Shown piece by piece: positions 6,973 to 9,621 of a stretch of 9,621 nucleotides of DNA. The notes beneath the pieces were generated by a model that did not search any database, was not told where the DNA came from, and saw only the letters and a program-made list of their open reading frames with translations. Each line of letters starts with the position of its first letter. Position 1 is the stretch's first letter. A program made the translations under genes and the position numbers. The stretch comes from CAZLMF01 sp964560565 (lineage in GTDB: Bacteria > Bacillota > Clostridia > Oscillospirales > Ruminococcaceae): contig CAZLMF010000058.1 in NCBI GenBank assembly GCA_964560565.1, positions 1-9,621 on the forward strand. Reading direction: 5' to 3'.

Positions 6973-8454
6973 ATGCGTATTAAAGGCAAAACTCAATCAG
7001 GCAAAGGGGAAATGCTTAAACAACACCCGTTTAATATACTGGAGAACGCTTCAAGACGGCTATGGATACTGCTTTTCCCTCTTATAAGAGGACTGCTTTC
7101 TGTGGGGCTTGATTTGTACTCTTGGGTGCAGGGCGCATGGTTTGATATTTTGGTTATAATTGTGCTGATAAGCTTTGCAGTATATAGATGGAGGTATGTT
7201 AAGTTCATGCTAACCCAAGAGGGCATCTATTTTGAGCGAGGATTTATAGCAAGGTCAAGCTCAACAATCCCCTATTCCCAAATTACAAGCGTGTCAATTG
7301 AGCAACCGTTTTTGCATAGAATGTTAGGTGTGGCAAGAGTGAGGGCGGAAACCATGGCAGGGGCAAGAAGGAGTGCGGATTTAAGGCTCACCATATCCAA
7401 TTCCTACGCTGTAAAGCTTGAGGAAAGCCTTCATAGCCGTTGCTTTGATATAAAGGACAGGGAAGCTACAAATCGTGCATACTCCCCAGCAAAGCACCAC
7501 CTTGTGCTTTTTAGTCTTATGTCATCAAGCACACTATCAGGTGCGCTTTTTGTGTCCGCACTTGTGTCACAGGCAGGCGCTATTTTAGGCAAAAAGCTCG
7601 ACCAAGAGCTTTTTGACACTCTTGCAGATGTTTCAAGCACCTTACACGTTGGACTGCCGCCTATTGCAATTGCGGTTTCAGCTGTATTTATGATAGGCTG
7701 GCTTGCAGGCTTTATAAGCAGTATTTTGCGTCATATGCGCTTTCATTTGGTGCGCAGGGGAAGGCATTTGCTCATAAATGCAGGAGTGCTTACCCACCGA
7801 AGCTATATGCTTGATACAAGGCATGTAACCTATGTTGACTTCAGGCAAACACTTCTTACAAGGCTATTTTCAATAGCATCGGTGTATGTGCGCTGTACAG
7901 GCTACGGAAAAGGCAAAAATGAGATAAACGTATTAGTCCCTGCTACATCGGCAACGGAGGCATACAGCACCGCAAAACTGCTTTTGCCGGAGTTTAAAAG
8001 GTCAAGGATTACACTGCGACCAAGGCTTATAGGCATAGGGCGCTATGTGGGTATGCCTCTTGTCCTTTTCGTTGGGCTTGCGGCAATTTATGCTTTTTGG
8101 ATACCAACCCTTATGCAGTGGGGGCAGTTGCTTAAATTCTTTGTGGGGATGGCAATGCTGCCAAGCGCATGGTGGCTTTTAGCGTGCATAGTGGCGTTTA
8201 GCACAACAGGAATGGCTTGTAATGAGGGTATGCTCACTATTCGCTATGCAGCAGGGTTTCGGTTTCACACAGCAATTTTGCCCTTAAGTGAAATTGCAAA
8301 GCTTGAAACAAGGCAAAGTATTTTAAGTAGGGCGGGTAAAAGCTGCGATGTAATAATATATTCCGTTGGAGAAGGTCGAAAAAGGCATATTACAAAGGCG
8401 ATGCCCACGAAAGCAGCTCTTGACATGATACGCTTCGGGGGCGCCACAGTATAA
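6973..8454 (+). CDS. YdbT-like membrane protein with three bPH2 domains
   Basis: This is a 493-residue membrane protein. Pairs of hydrophobic helices at about 31-71, 181-251 and 357-411 are each followed by a bPH2 domain, at about 72-152, 252-335 and 412-487. The first domain is the clearest: the FMLTQEGIYFERGFIARSSS and IPYSQITSVSIEQPFLHRMLGVARVRAET stretches match the usual bPH2 pattern (degree of hydrophobic strands, then IPxxxIxxVxxxQxxLxRxLG). The second repeats it with INAGVLTHRSYMLDTRHV and the third is more diverged. The ATG at 6973 has AGGGGG five bases upstream. The partner gene ends 16 bases earlier, so they are translated from one mRNA. Family members are membrane proteins of uncertain biochemical activity, associated with envelope stress resistance in bacilli. 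No terminator is visible between its stop and the downstream tRNA promoter. Confidence 0.88.
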   Translation: MRIKGKTQSGKGEMLKQHPFNILENASRRLWILLFPLIRGLLSVGLDLYSWVQGAWFDILVIIVLISFAVYRWRYVKFMLTQEGIYFERGFIARSSSTIPYSQITSVSIEQPFLHRMLGVARVRAETMAGARRSADLRLTISNSYAVKLEESLHSRCFDIKDREATNRAYSPAKHHLVLFSLMSSSTLSGALFVSALVSQAGAILGKKLDQELFDTLADVSSTLHVGLPPIAIAVSAVFMIGWLAGFISSILRHMRFHLVRRGRHLLINAGVLTHRSYMLDTRHVTYVDFRQTLLTRLFSIASVYVRCTGYGKGKNEINVLVPATSATEAYSTAKLLLPEFKRSRITLRPRLIGIGRYVGMPLVLFVGLAAIYAFWIPTLMQWGQLLKFFVGMAMLPSAWWLLACIVAFSTTGMACNEGMLTIRYAAGFRFHTAILPLSEIAKLETRQSILSRAGKSCDVIIYSVGEGRKRHITKAMPTKAALDMIRFGGATV

Positions 8455-8493
8455 AATGGAAGCAAAATCTGCAAAAAACAATGAAAACAGCCC

Positions 8494-8522
8494 TTGACAA
8501 GCTTAAATATATGTAGTATAAT
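8494..8522 (+). promoter_or_regulatory. Perfect consensus sigma-70/sigma-A promoter of the tRNA operon
   Basis: TTGACA (8494-8499), a 17-base spacer and TATAAT (8517-8522) match the consensus at all 12 positions with optimal spacing. Transcription should start near 8529, about 30 bases before tRNA-Met. This fits a strong growth-linked stable RNA promoter. Confidence 0.93.
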
Positions 8523-8529
8523 AGCAAAG

Positions 8530-8549
8530 CTACACAAAATTTTGTGTAG
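8530..8549. repeat. Perfect 20-bp palindrome at the predicted tRNA transcription start
   Basis: CTACACAAAA (8530-8539) and TTTTGTGTAG (8540-8549) form an uninterrupted perfect palindrome. It begins right where transcription from the consensus promoter should start and ends nine bases before tRNA-Met. It could be a protein-binding operator, or form a short hairpin in the 5' leader that is trimmed away. The sequence alone does not decide between these. Confidence 0.7.
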
Positions 8550-8558
8550 TTTAAATAT

Positions 8559-8635
8559 GGCGGCATAGCTCAGCTGGCTAGAGCATTCGGTTCATACCCG
8601 GAGTGTCACTGGTTCAAATCCAGTTGCCGCTACCA
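8559..8635 (+). tRNA. tRNA-Met (CAT), elongator type
   Basis: A full cloverleaf is present. The acceptor GGCGGCA (8559-8565) pairs with TGCCGCT (8625-8631) with a G1-U72 wobble. The D stem is GCTC/GAGC, the anticodon stem TTCGG/CCGGA with anticodon CAT at 8593-8595, and the T arm ACTGG-TTCAAAT-CCAGT. Discriminator A and an encoded CCA follow (8633-8635). It is not the initiator: there is no C1-A72 mismatch and no three G-C pairs next to the anticodon loop. It closely resembles the Bacillus elongator Met tRNA rather than tRNA-Ile2, including the same G1-U72. Confidence 0.95.
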
Positions 8636-8638
8636 TTA

Positions 8639-8692
8639 GCAAGGAAGTTCTATCCGGCAAAGATGCGGAATGCGCATTCCGCCTATCCTTGC
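8639..8692 (+). repeat. Nested inverted repeats in the spacer between the two tRNAs
   Basis: The outer arms are GCAAGGA (8639-8645) and TCCTTGC (8686-8692). Inside is a perfect 18-bp palindrome, GCGGAATGC (8665-8673) with GCATTCCGC (8674-8682). In the transcript this would give a hairpin within a larger stem, lying four bases after the CCA of tRNA-Met and five before tRNA-Glu. It has no U tract, so it is not a terminator. A processing or folding-insulation role is inference. Confidence 0.65.
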
Positions 8693-8697
8693 GACAA

Positions 8698-8772
8698 GGC
8701 CCGTTGGTCAAGCGGTTAAGACACCGCCCTTTCACGGCGGTATCACGAGTTCGATTCTCGTACGGGTCACCA
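8698..8772 (+). tRNA. tRNA-Glu (TTC)
   Basis: The acceptor GGCCCGT (8698-8704) pairs with ACGGGTC (8762-8768) with one G-U. The anticodon stem CCGCC/GGCGG closes the loop CTTTCAC with anticodon TTC at 8731-8733. The T arm is ACGAG-TTCGATT-CTCGT, and the CCA is encoded (8770-8772). The first half is virtually identical to the Bacillus glutamate tRNA as I know it. This is the tRNA used both for translation and for tetrapyrrole synthesis in bacteria with the C5 pathway. Confidence 0.97.
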
Positions 8773-8798
8773 AATAAAGCACTAAAATAAAAGTGTGT

Positions 8799-8836
8799 AT
8801 AAAACAAAGTCCACCGTGAGGTGGACTTTGTTTTAT
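8799..8836 (+). terminator. Strong intrinsic terminator of the tRNA operon
   Basis: AAAACAAAGTCCACC (8801-8815) pairs perfectly with GGTGGACTTTGTTTT (8820-8834) around a GTGA tetraloop. The stem extends two more pairs to 8799 and 8836. It is symmetric, with A and T runs on both sides, so it can also stop transcription arriving on the minus strand from the accessory genes to the right. Confidence 0.92.
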
Positions 8837-8845
8837 TTGTGTTGT

Positions 8846-8927
8846 CTAATCAAACTGTTTGCATAAATCATGCAGGGTTTGCTGCATTTCTTCATTGTTA
8901 ATCTGAAACTCCTTAATAAAATTCCAT
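8846..8927 (-). pseudogene. Possible remnant of a small coding sequence
   Basis: On the minus strand the frame ending in TAG at 8848-8846 reads IKEFQINNEEMQQTLHDLCK and then Gln-Phe-Asp, which looks like a genuine helical protein tail. Upstream it is closed by a stop. An ATG at 8927 reads Met-Glu-Phe-Tyr-stop in the neighbouring frame, and removing one T from the TTTT run would join the two into a 26-residue peptide. No homology is recognised. It could be a degraded gene, a frameshifted small gene or chance. The rest of 8773-8987 outside the terminator shows nothing I can support. Confidence 0.25.
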
Positions 8928-8987
8928 TAGGTTAAGTAATTTTGCATTTTGATTGCAATGAAATTGACATTATCCTACTAAAAGAAG

Positions 8988-9387
8988 TTACATGCTGTTT
9001 TTTAAAGGCTTAGAAAATAATGCTGTAAATATACTCAAAGAAGCTAATAGAATATATTCAAAGATACTAATAACTACAGATGTGTTCGGAGATACACCAC
9101 CTGTGGTTGGCTCATCATATTTGGCTAGACATATACTCGAAGCCTTCTCCATAATTGAAGCGTAATCGTCTTTAAGTATCAAATCCCCCTTTCTATATTC
9201 ACCGCTATTTTCAGTAAAACCGGGCGAATCGAATATCGGTAATACATATTCCAATGTGCCATCATAAAATGAATATATTTCGTCAATGTAAGAATTCTCA
9301 ATGCTAATCCGCATAAACATTAAACCCTGAGGAAATAAATGCTACTAGAAGTGATAGCAAAATCCCTCTATAAAAAGCCTTACGCAT
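8988..9387 (-). pseudogene. Small exported protein with EPTTG-type C-terminal anchor, disrupted by a one-base frameshift
   Basis: Two minus-strand frames fit end to end. The first, from ATG at 9387, reads a classic 27-residue signal peptide: Met-Arg-Lys, a hydrophobic core ILLSLLVAFIS, then NVYAD with cleavage expected after Ala26. It hits TAG at 9306-9304. GGGGGAGG lies ten bases before this ATG. The second frame continues to TAA at 8990-8988 and encodes about 105 residues: a polar external part, EPTTG (9113-9099), a hydrophobic stretch of about 22 residues and the tail SKPLKNSM. The shift must lie between 9323 and 9304. Dropping one base, for example a T of GATT (9307-9306), gives an uninterrupted protein of about 132 residues reading NVYADSIENSYIDEIYSFYD. 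An ATG at 9320 could start the second part alone, but without signal peptide or ribosome site. The domain is not recognised. A base error or programmed shift is also possible. Confidence 0.6.
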
Positions 9388-9484
9388 ATTGATTCGTCCT
9401 CCCCCATTGAATCTTCAATTAACTCTTCAACGGCTACGTAAGGGCCTTTACTCATCAAACACATTGGCACACCGTGCTTAAAAA

Positions 9485-9621
9485 CTAAAACAAATCCATC
9501 CAAAATCCGCCGTCGGCAACAAGCCATCGCCCGTTTTCCTTTTGCAGGACAACATAACGCTTGCGTGCGCCCTCCCAACCGGTGAATTCGGGGTCATATC
9601 CGTAATAAACCTCATAGATAG
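9485..9621 (-). CDS. C-terminal end of an unknown protein (5' end outside window)
   Basis: A frame open to the right window edge (first complete codon at 9619) encodes 44 residues ending in TAG at 9487-9485. It has no start codon in the window. It contains YYGYDPEFTGWEGARKRYV and then LQKENGRWLVADGGFWMDLF. The alternating Tyr-Val-Val-Leu-Gln-Lys-Glu-Asn-Gly-Arg-Trp-Leu-Val pattern is typical of the last beta hairpin of small exported domains in Firmicutes (NTF2-like or similar, ending in a strand that reads ENGxWxV). I cannot assign a family. It reads in the same direction as the broken exported-protein gene that begins 97 bases further on, and the two may belong to one transcript. The 9388-9484 gap holds only that gene's ribosome binding site and no clear terminator. 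Confidence 0.6.
   Translation of the reverse strand, partial: IYEVYYGYDPEFTGWEGARKRYVVLQKENGRWLVADGGFWMDLF

Noticed and set aside
8559..8635. CAT anticodon considered as initiator tRNA or as lysidine-modified tRNA-Ile2
   Set aside because: It lacks the initiator C1-A72 mismatch and G-C anticodon stem, and its acceptor and anticodon arms match elongator Met rather than Ile2.
8592..8807. Minus-strand open frame across both tRNA genes, with stretches like NRTRDTAVKGRCLNRLTNGP and ATGFEPVT
   Set aside because: These are the well-known false protein motifs produced by reading tRNA genes antisense; both tRNAs fold perfectly on the plus strand.
8773..8836. Hairpin after the tRNAs considered as an attachment site or small RNA
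   Set aside because: It is a simple 15-17 bp perfect stem with a GTGA loop and a T run directly after tRNA-Glu, which fully fits an intrinsic terminator. No repeat of the tRNA end is seen.
9345..9578. Minus-strand 77-codon open frame from a TTG at 9578
   Set aside because: Its first half lies out of frame over the better-supported C terminus ending at 9485, with Cys/Arg-rich unlikely composition. Its second half (MSKGPYVAVEELIEDSMGED, from 9455) looks more protein-like, but it has no ribosome site and overlaps the signal peptide frame, so it is left undecided and not called.

Overview
The window looks like chromosomal DNA from a low-to-moderate GC Firmicute, most likely a gut-type Clostridia (Oscillospiraceae or relative). 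This rests on Gram-positive style ribosome binding sites, frequent TTG starts, a Ser/Glu/Asp-rich then Thr-rich stalk on a CAP-domain lipoprotein, and tRNA-Met and tRNA-Glu genes that closely resemble Bacillus-type sequences. The organism call is inference, since there is no rRNA or other marker gene.

Layout, left to right. (1) 1-659, plus strand: the C-terminal part of a multi-pass DUF1624 / heparan-alpha-glucosaminide N-acetyltransferase-like membrane protein. It meets a minus-strand gene at a near-perfect bidirectional terminator (672-700). (2) 3369-712, minus strand: a CAP/SCP lipoprotein gene, then 45 bases further on a membrane diguanylate cyclase (7TM sensor plus GGDEF). Both appear to use TTG starts. 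(3) A 191-base AT-rich divergent promoter region. (4) 3561-4922, plus strand: cca, the tRNA nucleotidyltransferase, ending in a hairpin shared with the convergent gene. (5) 6411-4984, minus strand: an AGCS sodium:alanine/glycine symporter. (6) 6510-8454, plus strand: a two-gene bPH2-domain membrane operon of the YdbS/YdbT type. The first gene has no ATG, GTG or TTG at its apparent true start. (7) 8494-8836, plus strand: a tRNA operon (elongator Met-CAT, then Glu-TTC) with a perfect consensus promoter, a 20-bp palindrome at the predicted transcription start, a nested hairpin between the tRNAs and a strong terminator. (8) 9621-8846, minus strand: a poorly conserved-looking accessory stretch. It holds the end of one unknown protein, a small secreted protein gene broken by a single-base frameshift, and a short coding remnant.

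Most genes are housekeeping or ordinary membrane functions: tRNA 3'-end maturation, tRNA supply, amino acid uptake, cyclic-di-GMP signalling and envelope-stress type bPH2 proteins. I see no phage, IS element, CRISPR array or obvious defence system. The parts most worth a second look are the frameshifted small exported protein with an EPTTG-type C-terminal sorting signal (8988-9387), the apparent AUA start of the YdbS-like gene (6510), and the palindrome at the start of the tRNA transcript (8530-8549).
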